A DNA stretch of 64,000 bases, from NCBI RefSeq assembly GCF_000425185.1, contig NZ_AULH01000008.1:62001-126000 (forward strand). Direction: 5' to 3'. Source of the DNA: Pleomorphomonas koreensis DSM 23070 (GTDB lineage: Bacteria > Pseudomonadota > Alphaproteobacteria > Rhizobiales > Pleomorphomonadaceae). Position numbers and translations under genes: made by a program. Below, one piece after another: positions 44,249 to 53,169 of the stretch (positions are counted from its first letter, which is position 1; each line of letters begins with the position of its first letter). The notes under the pieces are model-generated. The model saw only the letters and a program-made list of their open reading frames with translations. It did no database searches and was not told the origin of the DNA.

Positions 44249-45568
44249 TCACAGGCTTTCGATGCGGATCAGCGTCGGCTTCTCGGCGATGTGCCCGGCC
44301 GCCTCGATGGCATCGAGGGCGGCGCGGATCTCCGTCTCGCGCGTCGCGTAGGTGATCAGCACCACCGGCTGCGGCGCACCGGTGTGGCCGAGCGCCTCTT
44401 CGCCGTCGAGGGCGCGGCGGTGCTGGACGATGGACTCCAGGGAGATGTCGCGGTCGGCCATGCTCTTGGCGATGCCGGCGAAGGCGCCGGGCCGGTCGTA
44501 GACGGAAAGGCGCACGTAGTAGCCGCCCTTGTGCGCCTGGATCTCGGCCTTCTGGTAGGGCATCAGCTCGACGACCGGCAGGCCGAACACCGGCGTCAGG
44601 TGGCCGCGCGCCTGGTCGACGATGTCGGCGATCACCGACGACGCCGTCGCGTTGCCGCCGGCGCCGGGGCCGACCAGCACAACCTCGCCGAGCGCGTCGC
44701 CGTCGAAGGCGACGGCGTTGAGCACGCCCGACGTCTGCGCCACCACCGATTTCTTCGGCACCATGGCCGGGTTGACGCGCGCCTCGATGCCGGTGTCGGT
44801 GCGGCGGGCGACGCCCAGGAGCTTGATGCGGTAGCCGAGTTCGTCGGCGGCCTTGATGTCGTCGAGCGAGATCGAGGTGATGCCCTCGACGTAGATGGCG
44901 TCGGCGTCGATCTCGGTGCCGAAGGCGAGGCTGGTCAGGATGGCCAGCTTGTGGGCGGTGTCGAAGCCGCCGACGTCGAAGGTCGGGTCGGCCTCGGCAT
45001 AGCCGAGCCGCTGCGCCTCGGCGAGGCAGGTGGCGAAGGAGAGCTGCTCCTTCTCCATCCGCGTCAGGATGTAGTTGCAGGTGCCGTTGAGGATGCCGAC
45101 GATGCCGGTGACGGTGTTGCCGGCCAGGCTCTCCTTCAGCGTCTTGATCACCGGAATGCCGCCGGCCACCGCCGCCTCAAAGCCGATGCCGACGCCGGCC
45201 GCCTCGGCGAGGCGGGCGAGTTCGACGCCGTGGCGGGCGAGCAGCGCCTTGTTGGCGGTGATCACCGGCTTGCCGGCGGCGAGTGCGGCGCGCACCAGCG
45301 TCTCGGCGGCGCCGGACGCGCCGCCGATCAGTTCGATCACCACGTCGACGTTGGGATCGGCGACCATGGCGACGGGATCGTCGTACCAGGCGAAACCGCC
45401 GAGATCGACGCCGCGGTCGCGCTTGCGGTCGCGCGCCGACACGGCCGTGATCGTCACCGGCCGTCCCGCCCTCAGCGTCAGCGTGCTGAGATTGGAGCGA
45501 ACGATACGGACGACGGACGCGCCGACGGTCCCGAGACCGGCGATGCCGAGGCGAAGCGGTTTACCCAT
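44249..45568 (-). CDS. hom: Homoserine dehydrogenase
   Basis: A 439-residue enzyme reducing aspartate semialdehyde to homoserine. The NAD(P)-binding start LRLGIAGLGTVGASVVRIVR, the catalytic-domain motifs GILNGTCNYILTRM and EADPTFDVGGFDTAHKLAIL, and a C-terminal ACT domain (YYVRLSVYDRPGAFAGIAKS) are all visible. The ACT domain implies feedback control, usually by threonine. It lies 45 bases behind an AlaC-like aminotransferase gene and is probably cotranscribed with it. Confidence 0.97.
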   Translation of the reverse strand: MGKPLRLGIAGLGTVGASVVRIVRSNLSTLTLRAGRPVTITAVSARDRKRDRGVDLGGFAWYDDPVAMVADPNVDVVIELIGGASGAAETLVRAALAAGKPVITANKALLARHGVELARLAEAAGVGIGFEAAVAGGIPVIKTLKESLAGNTVTGIVGILNGTCNYILTRMEKEQLSFATCLAEAQRLGYAEADPTFDVGGFDTAHKLAILTSLAFGTEIDADAIYVEGITSISLDDIKAADELGYRIKLLGVARRTDTGIEARVNPAMVPKKSVVAQTSGVLNAVAFDGDALGEVVLVGPGAGGNATASSVIADIVDQARGHLTPVFGLPVVELMPYQKAEIQAHKGGYYVRLSVYDRPGAFAGIAKSMADRDISLESIVQHRRALDGEEALGHTGAPQPVVLITYATRETEIRAALDAIEAAGHIAEKPTLIRIESL

Positions 45569-45613
45569 GGTGCTTTCCGAAACTCTCGAATCTGGTGGTG
45601 GCGTGGCGGCCGG

Positions 45614-46843
45614 TCAGCGGAATCCGCCGGCCGGCGCGTAGTTATGCATGGTTTCCTCGGCTGTGTCGAAGAATCGCCGCAGTCCCCGCGCCGCCTGACG
45701 GATGCGCTGCTCGTTCTCGACGAGAGCGATGCGGACATACTCGTCACCCTGCTCGCCGAAGCCGACGCCGGGGGCCACCGCCACCTCCGCCTTCTCGATC
45801 AGCAGCTTGGAAAATTCCAGGCTGCCGAGCGGCTTGAAGCGCTCGGGCAGCGGCGCCCAGGCGAACATCGAGGCGCGCGGCACCGGGATGTCCCAGCCGG
45901 CGCGGCCGAAGCTCTCCACCATCACGTCGCGGCGGCGCTTGTAGGTCTGGCGTACCTCGTCGATATGGGCGTCGGCGTCGGGATCGTTGAGGGCGGCGGT
46001 GGCCGCCACCTGGATCGGCGTGAAGGCGCCGTAGTCGAGGTAGGACTTGACGCGGGAGAGCGCGGCGATCAGCCGTTCGTTGCCGACGGCAAAGCCCATG
46101 CGCCAGCCGGCCATCGAGAAGGTCTTGGACATCGAGGTGAACTCGACGCAGACGTCCATGGCGCCCGGCGCCTGCAGCACCGAGGGCGGCGGCACGCCGT
46201 CGAAATAGATCTCCGAGTAGGCGAGATCGCTGAGCACGAACACCTCGTGCTTGCGGGCGAAAGCCACCACGTCCTTGTAGAAGTCGAGTTCGACCACCTC
46301 GGCCGTCGGGTTGGACGGGTAGCAGAGCACCAGGGCGAGCGGCTTGGGGATGGAGTGCATCACCGCCCGCTCCAGCGAGTGGAAGAACTCCGGCCCCGGC
46401 GTCACCGGCACCGAGCGGATGACGCCGCCGACCATCAGGAAGCCGAAGGCGTGGATCGGATAGCTGGGATTGGGGCAGAGGATGACGTCGCCCGGCGCGG
46501 TGATCGCCTGCGCCATGTTGGCGAAACCTTCCTTGGAGCCCAGCGTCGCCACGATCTGCGTGTCGGGGTTGAGCTTCACGCCGAAGCGGCGGGCGTAATA
46601 GGCGGCCTGCGCCTTGCGGAGGCCGTTGATGCCGCGCGAGGCGGAATAGCCGTGCGTGTCGGGCCGCTGCACGGTCTCGATCAGCTTGTCGACCACGTGG
46701 CGGGCGGTGGGAAGGTCGGGATTGCCCATGCCGAGGTCGACAATATCGGCGCCCGAAGCTCGCGCGGCAGCCTTGAGCCGGTTGACCTGCTCGAAGACAT
46801 ACGGCGGGAGGCGCTTGATCTTGTGGAACTCGTTGTTGCTCAT
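45614..46843 (-). CDS. Class I aminotransferase, AlaC-like
   Basis: A 409-residue PLP-dependent aminotransferase. Family motifs: IVDLGMGNPDLPTARHVVDK, GYSASRGINGLR, CYPSNPTAEV and the PLP lysine in TSMSKTFSMAGWRMGF (near residue 240). It resembles the AlaC/LL-DAP aminotransferase-like group found directly upstream of hom in many rhizobia. The actual amino donor is uncertain; alanine or another amino acid linked to the aspartate family is likely. Confidence 0.92.
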   Translation of the reverse strand: MSNNEFHKIKRLPPYVFEQVNRLKAAARASGADIVDLGMGNPDLPTARHVVDKLIETVQRPDTHGYSASRGINGLRKAQAAYYARRFGVKLNPDTQIVATLGSKEGFANMAQAITAPGDVILCPNPSYPIHAFGFLMVGGVIRSVPVTPGPEFFHSLERAVMHSIPKPLALVLCYPSNPTAEVVELDFYKDVVAFARKHEVFVLSDLAYSEIYFDGVPPPSVLQAPGAMDVCVEFTSMSKTFSMAGWRMGFAVGNERLIAALSRVKSYLDYGAFTPIQVAATAALNDPDADAHIDEVRQTYKRRRDVMVESFGRAGWDIPVPRASMFAWAPLPERFKPLGSLEFSKLLIEKAEVAVAPGVGFGEQGDEYVRIALVENEQRIRQAARGLRRFFDTAEETMHNYAPAGGFR

Positions 46844-47015
46844 GGGGTTGACCTCGGTATGGTCGTGGTAGCCGGCGGTTTTCGCCCCGCGCCGGCCGGC
46901 GGGTCTGTGCTTCTAGATCAATTCGGACGAGGGTGAAAAGGGACTTTTGGACCGCTTCCGGCCGATCGGGCCAAAAAGGCGGCCCTGTTGCCGTTCCGCC
47001 CCGTCCGCAGGCGCC

Positions 47016-47756
47016 TCAACCGATGGCCGAGAGCGCCGGGAAGGTCTCCAGAAGCCAGAACGACGCGCGCTGCATGCCGCCTGACAGGAACAGCGCGCCG
47101 GTGATCACCAGCACGCCGCCCATAGCTCGCTCGACCAGCGGGAAATGCCGCCGGAAACGGCGCATGAACAGCACGAAACGGGCCGCGAACAGCGCGGCGA
47201 TCAGGAAGGGCACGCCGAGACCCAGCGAGTAGACGGCGAGCAGCAGCGCGCCGTCGGCAACGGTGTCGCGGCTGCCGGCCACCGACAGGATGGCGGCCAG
47301 CACCGGGCCGATGCAGGGCGTCCAGCCGAAGGCAAAGGCAAGGCCGAGCAGGAAGGCGCCGCCGAGGCCGGCCCGCACGCGGGGGCCGTGGAAGCGCGCC
47401 TCGCGATAGAACAGCGCCACGCGGAACAGTCCGAGAAAATGCAGGCCCATCAAAATGATGAAGACACCGGCCACCATGCCGAGCACGCCCGACCACTCGC
47501 GGACGATCTGGCCGAAGGCCGAAGCCGTGGCGCCGAGCGCCACGAACACCGTGGTGAAGCCGAGCACGAAGGCGAGCGCCACCTGGGCCGCCCGCCGCTT
47601 GGCGGCAAGCCGGCTCATCTCCTCGCCGGTCAGCTCCTCAATCGAGGCGCCGGTCAGGAAGCCGAGATAGGGCGGAACGAGCGGCAGCACGCAGGGGCTC
47701 ACGAAGGAGAGCAGGCCGGCGCCGAATGCTGCGATCAGGGTGACGTTCGCGTCCAT
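47016..47756 (-). CDS. ccdA: CcdA-type cytochrome c biogenesis / thiol-disulfide transporter
   Basis: A 246-residue membrane protein with six hydrophobic helices, passing reducing power across the inner membrane. The two redox cysteines are in FVSPCVLPLVPPYLGFL (near residue 19) and FGWTPCIGPVLAAIL (near residue 142), as in CcdA/DsbD-beta. ATG at 47756 is chosen; the longer frame to 47963 has no family similarity. No thioredoxin-like partner is adjacent. Confidence 0.94.
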   Translation of the reverse strand: MDANVTLIAAFGAGLLSFVSPCVLPLVPPYLGFLTGASIEELTGEEMSRLAAKRRAAQVALAFVLGFTTVFVALGATASAFGQIVREWSGVLGMVAGVFIILMGLHFLGLFRVALFYREARFHGPRVRAGLGGAFLLGLAFAFGWTPCIGPVLAAILSVAGSRDTVADGALLLAVYSLGLGVPFLIAALFAARFVLFMRRFRRHFPLVERAMGGVLVITGALFLSGGMQRASFWLLETFPALSAIG

Positions 47757-47871
47757 GGGACCTCTGTGCCGCGGGGCACCGACTGATAGCCGATTTCTCC
47801 GCGGCGCGCGAGGTGGGTTTTCCGCCCGCCGGTCAAATCGCCGCGAAGTCCCGGCCGGCCACCCTCCCCGT

Positions 47872-48513
47872 TCAGGCTGCCGGGCGAATCGCCGCCAGGA
47901 AGCGGCGGCCGTGCTGGGCAACGGTTCGCGCCCGGTCGGAACCGTTGATGATGCGCCGGGCACCTATCCAGTCGTCGCGCAGCCGGACACCCGACGGCGT
48001 GCAGGTGAAGAAGTCGGCAAGCCTGGCGCCGGTGAAACTGCCGGCCTCCATGCCGTGAAACAGGATCTCGACGGCATAGTCGAGCCTTTTCGCCAGCTCC
48101 GGCGTGGCGAGGAGGTCGACGGCGGCGCCGGTGACCCCGGAGAGATGCGCCGACATCGCCGCGTAGTTAACCTTCCAGGTGAGTTGCACGAAGCCGCGGC
48201 CGTGGTAGCGGGCGCCGTCGCCGGGCGCCGTGTTGCCGAACCGGGCGGCCCGCTGCGGCCGCTGCCCGGCCGGACCGTAGAGCCGCTCGAAATAGGCGGT
48301 GCCGCCGCGCTCGTCGATCGGCTGCATGGTGCGGGCCGTCTCGTGATAGGCGGTGGCCAGCGCATAGGCGAGCCAGCGACGATCGCCACCCGGCCTCCGT
48401 GCCTCCCAGCCGTCGAGCAGCGCGGTGAGCCCGTCGACCTGCGACTGCGTCAGCCGGCCGCCGAACAGGCTGCCTCGCACGGCACGAAAGAAGAAACTCC
48501 GATCGATCGGCAT
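47872..48513 (-). CDS. Glycoside hydrolase family 19-type chitinase/endolysin
   Basis: A 213-residue protein with GH19 features: AYALATAYHETARTMQPIDE (catalytic glutamate) and YHGRGFVQLTWKVNY, ending like phage-type lysozymes of this group. No signal peptide is present, which fits endolysins that leave via a holin, or an intracellular role. Neither holin nor spanin genes are nearby, so it is an isolated phage-like enzyme. ATG at 48513. Confidence 0.88.
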   Translation of the reverse strand: MPIDRSFFFRAVRGSLFGGRLTQSQVDGLTALLDGWEARRPGGDRRWLAYALATAYHETARTMQPIDERGGTAYFERLYGPAGQRPQRAARFGNTAPGDGARYHGRGFVQLTWKVNYAAMSAHLSGVTGAAVDLLATPELAKRLDYAVEILFHGMEAGSFTGARLADFFTCTPSGVRLRDDWIGARRIINGSDRARTVAQHGRRFLAAIRPAA

Positions 48514-48694
48514 ATGCTTCTCATACCCCCTGTGGGTTGATCCGCCTCTCGCCCATGCTACGCTTGGGCGAGACCGGGTGCATAAGCCGATAAACCGGCG
48601 CGATGCTGGAGATTTGCTGATTAACTATTATCTAGTAACAGCCGCATATATTGGCTATCTGGGTTGCATACGGTTGTACGCATCGGGGGACCGG

Positions 48695-49732
48695 ATGATC
48701 AGGCTGTCGGCAATCGTTGGACTGGCATTGACTGCCGGTCTCGCGGCGCCTGCTTGGGCAGGCGGCACGACGGCCATCGACGTTGCCAGCACCTTTCCGC
48801 TGTCGCTGCCGCTATTCTCGCAGGCGGCCGAAAGCCTGACGCGGCAAGTGGAGAGCCTGACCGACGGCGAGGTGCGGCTCGCCTTCCACGAGCCGGGCGA
48901 ACTTGCCCCGGCCACCGAGACGCTGGATCTCGTCAGCTCCGGCAAGCTGGCCGCCGCCTGGGCCACCGCCGGCCAGTTCGCACGGCACGACAGCGCCTTC
49001 GAGCTTCTGAGTTCCATCCCCTTCGGCCCCGACACCGTCGAGTACATGGCCTGGCTGTTCGACGGCGGCGGGCTCGCCCTGTCGCGCGGCATGTTCGGCG
49101 CCTACGGCATCCACAACATTCCCTGCATGGTCTTCCCGCCCGAGGGCGCCGGCTGGTTCTCGAACGAGATCCGCAGCGTCGACGATCTCCGCGGCCTGCG
49201 CATCCGCTACTTCGGCCTTGGCGGCCGCGTGCTGGCCAAGCTCGGCGCCGACGTGGTGCAGATGCCGGCCGGCGAGATCGTTGGCGCCATGCGGCGCGGC
49301 GAGATCGCGGCCGCCGAATATTCGCTGCCGTCGATGGATCTGGTGCTCGGCCTGCAGGACGTCGCCAAATACTATTATTTTCCCGGTTGGCATCAGCAGT
49401 CGACACTCTATGAACTCTATGTGAATCAGGCCGTCTGGGGCAAACTGACGCCAAAGCAGCAGGAGACCATCGAGGCCGCCTGCGCGGTGGTGATGCGCGA
49501 CGGCATCGGCCGGGCGCAGACCATGCAGACGGAGGCGCTTCAGGAACTCAAGGCACGCGGCATCAAGCTGAGACGGTGGTCGCCCGACCTGCTCATGACC
49601 TTCGAGGCCGCCTGGGCGGCGGTGGCCGACGAGCAGATGGCGACAAGCCCGAAATTCAGGGAAGTCTACGAGTCCTACGACCGGTTTCACAAGAACTATG
49701 AGTTCTGGAAGCGTTTCAGTTATCTTCGTTGA
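48695..49732 (+). CDS. Orphan TRAP-type periplasmic substrate-binding protein (DctP family)
   Basis: A 345-residue secreted binding protein: signal peptide MIRLSAIVGLALTAGLAAPA with cleavage near AWAGG, then the DctP fold with LRGLRIRYFGLGGRVLAKLG and a C-terminal KNYEFWKRFSYLR typical of TRAP binding proteins. No DctQ or DctM membrane subunits are adjacent. Instead, a PAS-GGDEF-EAL gene begins 35 bases downstream of the stop on the same strand. It may therefore serve ligand sensing rather than import. ATG at 48695 lies 2 bases behind a GGGGACCGG. Confidence 0.92.
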   Translation: MIRLSAIVGLALTAGLAAPAWAGGTTAIDVASTFPLSLPLFSQAAESLTRQVESLTDGEVRLAFHEPGELAPATETLDLVSSGKLAAAWATAGQFARHDSAFELLSSIPFGPDTVEYMAWLFDGGGLALSRGMFGAYGIHNIPCMVFPPEGAGWFSNEIRSVDDLRGLRIRYFGLGGRVLAKLGADVVQMPAGEIVGAMRRGEIAAAEYSLPSMDLVLGLQDVAKYYYFPGWHQQSTLYELYVNQAVWGKLTPKQQETIEAACAVVMRDGIGRAQTMQTEALQELKARGIKLRRWSPDLLMTFEAAWAAVADEQMATSPKFREVYESYDRFHKNYEFWKRFSYLR

Positions 49733-49767
49733 GGTCATCGAAGCAATCGAGGGGGCAGTCGGGACTG

Positions 49768-52275
49768 ATGAACTGGCAGGGGCTGACGAGCGGCGTGAGG
49801 GACGCGAGCATCCGGACCAAGATGTCCGGCGCGCTGATCTTCGTGCTGCTGCTGATCGCCGCCGTCAGCGCGCTCGGCGTGGCGCAGGTCGTCTCGGTCA
49901 ACCGGGTCACCACCGAGATCCGCGAGGTGCGGCTGCCGCAGGTGGAGATTCTGGAGAAGCTGCGCCGCCTCGCCCTTCAGCACCATCTCGTCGTCATGCG
50001 CCGCCTGCAGGTGATCGACTATCGCAATCTCGCCGAGATCGACGCCAGCCTCGACGAGACGCGCCTCGAACTTGAGACGGCGGCCGGCAGCTTCAAGGCG
50101 ACCATCCGCTCGGGCGAGGAGGAACGGCTGTTCGCCGTGTTCTCCCAGGCATGGGCGACCTATCTCGCCTCGCTCGACCGGGTGAACGACGCGCTTGAAA
50201 GCGGCGAGCAGGAAGAGGCCACCTCGCTTGCCAACGGCACGACGCGCGTCGAGTACCAGACGGCGGCACGCGAGCTGGAAAGCCTGATCGCCTATGCCAA
50301 GGCCAAGTCGGAGGATGCCGCCGCGCGAGCCTCGACCGCCGTGTCGCGGGCGATCAGCCAATCGCTCGCCCTGTTCGCGATCGCCAGCCTGGCGGCGCTG
50401 GCCGCCATCTCCTGGGTCCGGCGCAACATCTCCGGCCCGCTGCGTTCCATCACCCTCGCCATGCGGCGCCTGACCATCGGCGACCACACCACGCCCATCC
50501 CCGAGCCGACGCCCCGCCGCGACGAGATCGGCGTGCTGCTGCTCGCCCTCTCCGGCTATCGCGACGCGCTGATCCACAGCCGAGACTTCGCCCGCAACGC
50601 CGAGCGGGAATGGGAACGCCTGCGCGCCGCCGTCGCCAACATGCCGGTCGGCCTCTCCATGTTCGATGCCGACGACCGGCTGATCATCTGCAACCGCATC
50701 TATTGCGAGATGTACGGCCTGGCGCCCGAGGACACCCTGCGCGGCCGCCATTGCGACGAGATCTTCGCCAACGCCACGCGCCACGGCGGCATCTATGAAG
50801 CCTTCCGGGACACGCTGCTCGAAGCGCGGGCCGGCGGCGACGCCACCGTCCACGCCGTGTTCGAGACCGACGACGACCGCATCCTCGCCCTCGGCATCCA
50901 GAACATCGCCGGCGGCGGCTGGGTGGCCATCCACGAGGACGTCACCGCCCGCCGCCGCGTCGAGGAGCGGATCCGCCACATGGCCCGCCACGACGCGCTG
51001 ACCGACCTCGGCAACCGCCTGCTGTTCCGCGACTGCCTGGAAGAGGCGCTGTCCGGGCTCGACGACCGCCGGGGCGTCGCCGTGCTCTGCATCGACCTCG
51101 ACCGCTTCAAGAACGTCAACGACACGCTCGGCCATCCGGTCGGCGACGCGCTGCTGCAGGCGGTGGCCGACCGCCTCCGGGCCTGCATCAGCCAGACCGA
51201 TATCGCCGCCCGCTTCGGCGGCGACGAGTTCGCCATCATCCAGCTCGCTCCCATGCCGCAGCCGGATACCGCCAGCAACCTCGCCGGCCGCATCGTCCGC
51301 ATCATCGGCGAGCCCTACGAGATCGATGGCCAACAGATCATCATCGGCGCCAGCGTCGGCATCGCCATCGCGCCGTACGATGGCACCGACCCCGACACGC
51401 TGCTGAAGAATGCCGACATGGCGCTCTACACGGCCAAGGCCGACGGCCGCGGCGTCTATCGCTTCTTCCATGACGAGATGGGCCTGCGCTCGCAGACGCG
51501 GCGCCTCCTGGAGCTGGAGCTGCGCCGGGCGCTGATGTCCGAGGAGCTGTGCCTCCACTACCAGCCGATGTTCAACATGGAAAACCGCGAGGTCATCGGC
51601 TTCGAGGCGCTGTTGCGCTGGAACCACCCGATCCGTGGCATCGTGCCGCCCAACGAGTTCATCTGGCTGGCCGAGGAGGTCGGGCTGATCCTGCCGATCG
51701 GCCAGTGGGTGATCGAGCAGGCCTGTCGCGATGCGGCCGCCTGGCCGAAACATATCGCCGTCGCCGTCAATGTGTCGCCGGTGCAGTTCCGCGACAAGGG
51801 CTTCGCCGATCAGGTGATCGGGGCGCTCGCCGCCTCCGGGCTGGAGGCGCGCCGGCTGGAGATCGAGATCACCGAGCGCGTGCTGATCGCCGACACCTCG
51901 TTGACGCTCGCCCTGCTCCAGCGCCTGCACGAGATCGGCGTCCGCATCGCCATGGACGATTTCGGCACCGGCTATTCCAGCCTCGGCTACCTGCGCAAGT
52001 TCCATTTCGACCGCATCAAGATCGACCGCTCGTTCGTCGCCGACCTCGGCGAGGGCGACCAGGAATCGCTGGCCATCGTCCGCGCCGTCGCCAGCCTATC
52101 GTCCAATCTCAACATCGCCACCACCGCCGAGGGCGTCGAGACCGAGCAGCAGTTCCTGCGCCTGCGGCAGGAGGGCTGCGACACGGTTCAGGGCTTCCTG
52201 CTCGGCAGGCCCATGCCGGTCGATGACGTCGTCCGGATGTTCGCCGACAGCGACAGCGCCATCTCCGCAGCATAG
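49768..52275 (+). CDS. Membrane-bound HAMP-PAS-GGDEF-EAL protein, c-di-GMP metabolism
   Basis: An 835-residue protein. A membrane helix near residues 18-38 and another near 200-220 flank a helical periplasmic domain (4-helix-bundle-like); HAMP (about 220-275) and PAS (about 295-395, VGLSMFDADDRLIICNRIYC) follow, then GGDEF with intact RFGGDEFAII and EAL with GFEALLRW, EITERVL, MDDFGTGYSSL and AEGVETEQQ. Both activities look possible. ATG at 49768 is preferred over a TTG at 49729 that overlaps the previous stop. It is probably cotranscribed with the TRAP-type binding protein, a likely sensory partner. Confidence 0.93.
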   Translation: MNWQGLTSGVRDASIRTKMSGALIFVLLLIAAVSALGVAQVVSVNRVTTEIREVRLPQVEILEKLRRLALQHHLVVMRRLQVIDYRNLAEIDASLDETRLELETAAGSFKATIRSGEEERLFAVFSQAWATYLASLDRVNDALESGEQEEATSLANGTTRVEYQTAARELESLIAYAKAKSEDAAARASTAVSRAISQSLALFAIASLAALAAISWVRRNISGPLRSITLAMRRLTIGDHTTPIPEPTPRRDEIGVLLLALSGYRDALIHSRDFARNAEREWERLRAAVANMPVGLSMFDADDRLIICNRIYCEMYGLAPEDTLRGRHCDEIFANATRHGGIYEAFRDTLLEARAGGDATVHAVFETDDDRILALGIQNIAGGGWVAIHEDVTARRRVEERIRHMARHDALTDLGNRLLFRDCLEEALSGLDDRRGVAVLCIDLDRFKNVNDTLGHPVGDALLQAVADRLRACISQTDIAARFGGDEFAIIQLAPMPQPDTASNLAGRIVRIIGEPYEIDGQQIIIGASVGIAIAPYDGTDPDTLLKNADMALYTAKADGRGVYRFFHDEMGLRSQTRRLLELELRRALMSEELCLHYQPMFNMENREVIGFEALLRWNHPIRGIVPPNEFIWLAEEVGLILPIGQWVIEQACRDAAAWPKHIAVAVNVSPVQFRDKGFADQVIGALAASGLEARRLEIEITERVLIADTSLTLALLQRLHEIGVRIAMDDFGTGYSSLGYLRKFHFDRIKIDRSFVADLGEGDQESLAIVRAVASLSSNLNIATTAEGVETEQQFLRLRQEGCDTVQGFLLGRPMPVDDVVRMFADSDSAISAA

Positions 52276-52737
52276 CCGCACCTCACGAGTCACTGGAAAT
52301 CGGATCCCGGCCGCTCTGCGCCACCGCATCCTCGGAGCTGTGACGGCACATGTCCGTCCACGGCGCTTCCGGCGGCAGTCAGTTCTCCGGAACACCCTGT
52401 CACGTTATTTCCACGCAGTTTTGGACCGACATGCGTTCCGGCGCCTCCGGCAATTGTACCCGCCGATCGGCCTCGGCTGACGGCCGGTCGCCATCCCGCC
52501 AGAGGTGACAAGGGGCGCCATCGCGGCAATCGCATCGCGTCCGCCCTTCCCTTTCCTCCGGCGACGGAGCGGAGCATCCGGCTTTTCCGCTTTTGCCAAT
52601 AGGGGGATACAAATCTCCCGAGGCGCTTAGTACACTTTTAATTAGAACTTACTGAATTCATGTCCCTGTAATAGCGACATTCTCATTGGCATCATATCTA
52701 ATACAGGATGAAATAGACTCAGCAGGACTACCAGGCA
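52276..52737. other. Intergenic region upstream of tadE-like gene
   Basis: About 460 bases. The first 300 are GC-rich with no gene. The segment 52627-52720 is strongly AT-rich (ACACTTTTAATTAGAACTTA), so it probably contains the promoter of the tadE-tadG pair. A minus-strand frame at 52642-53238 lies opposite tadE and is a shadow. Confidence 0.5.
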
Positions 52738-53169
52738 ATGCAGGTATCCGCCATGCGTCGCTTCTGGATTGATCGAAAGGGAACCGCAGCTGTCGAGTTC
52801 GCTTTTGTCGGTCCCCTTTTCGTCATGCTCATGACAGGAGTCGTCTGCTTCGGCAGCTTGTTCGGCATCAATTTCAGCGTGCAGGAACTGACGTCGGAGG
52901 CGGCCCGGGCGGCCGTATCCGGCCTGACCGACGGCGAGCGTCAATCGATCGTCCGGTCCTTCATTGCCGGCAACGTCGGAAGCTACCCGCTCCTCGATCC
53001 CACGCGGGTTACCGTCGAAAGCCGGACCACCGACAATGCGACGCGGTCCTACACCGTCACCGTGACCTACGACGCCTCCACATCCTACGTCTATTCGTTT
53101 TCCGGTCTCATCCCCCTTCCGGATCCCGTCGTCCGTCGCAGTGCGGTCATCCGCCATGGCGGCTACTGA
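52738..53169 (+). CDS. TadE-like pilus assembly protein
   Basis: A 143-residue protein with the TadE N-terminus: a short basic leader, then DRKGTAAVEFAFVGPLFVML, where GTAAVEFA is the hallmark, followed by a membrane helix. In Tad/Flp systems TadE is a minor pseudopilin. Alternative start at 52753. Its stop overlaps the start of the TadG-like gene (TGATG), so they are coupled. No other tad genes (flp, cpaB-F) lie in the window. Confidence 0.92.
   Translation: MQVSAMRRFWIDRKGTAAVEFAFVGPLFVMLMTGVVCFGSLFGINFSVQELTSEAARAAVSGLTDGERQSIVRSFIAGNVGSYPLLDPTRVTVESRTTDNATRSYTVTVTYDASTSYVYSFSGLIPLPDPVVRRSAVIRHGGY

Noticed and set aside
44291-46936. 881-residue plus-strand frame opposite hom and the aminotransferase gene
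   Set aside because: Antisense to two well-recognised genes, no domain.
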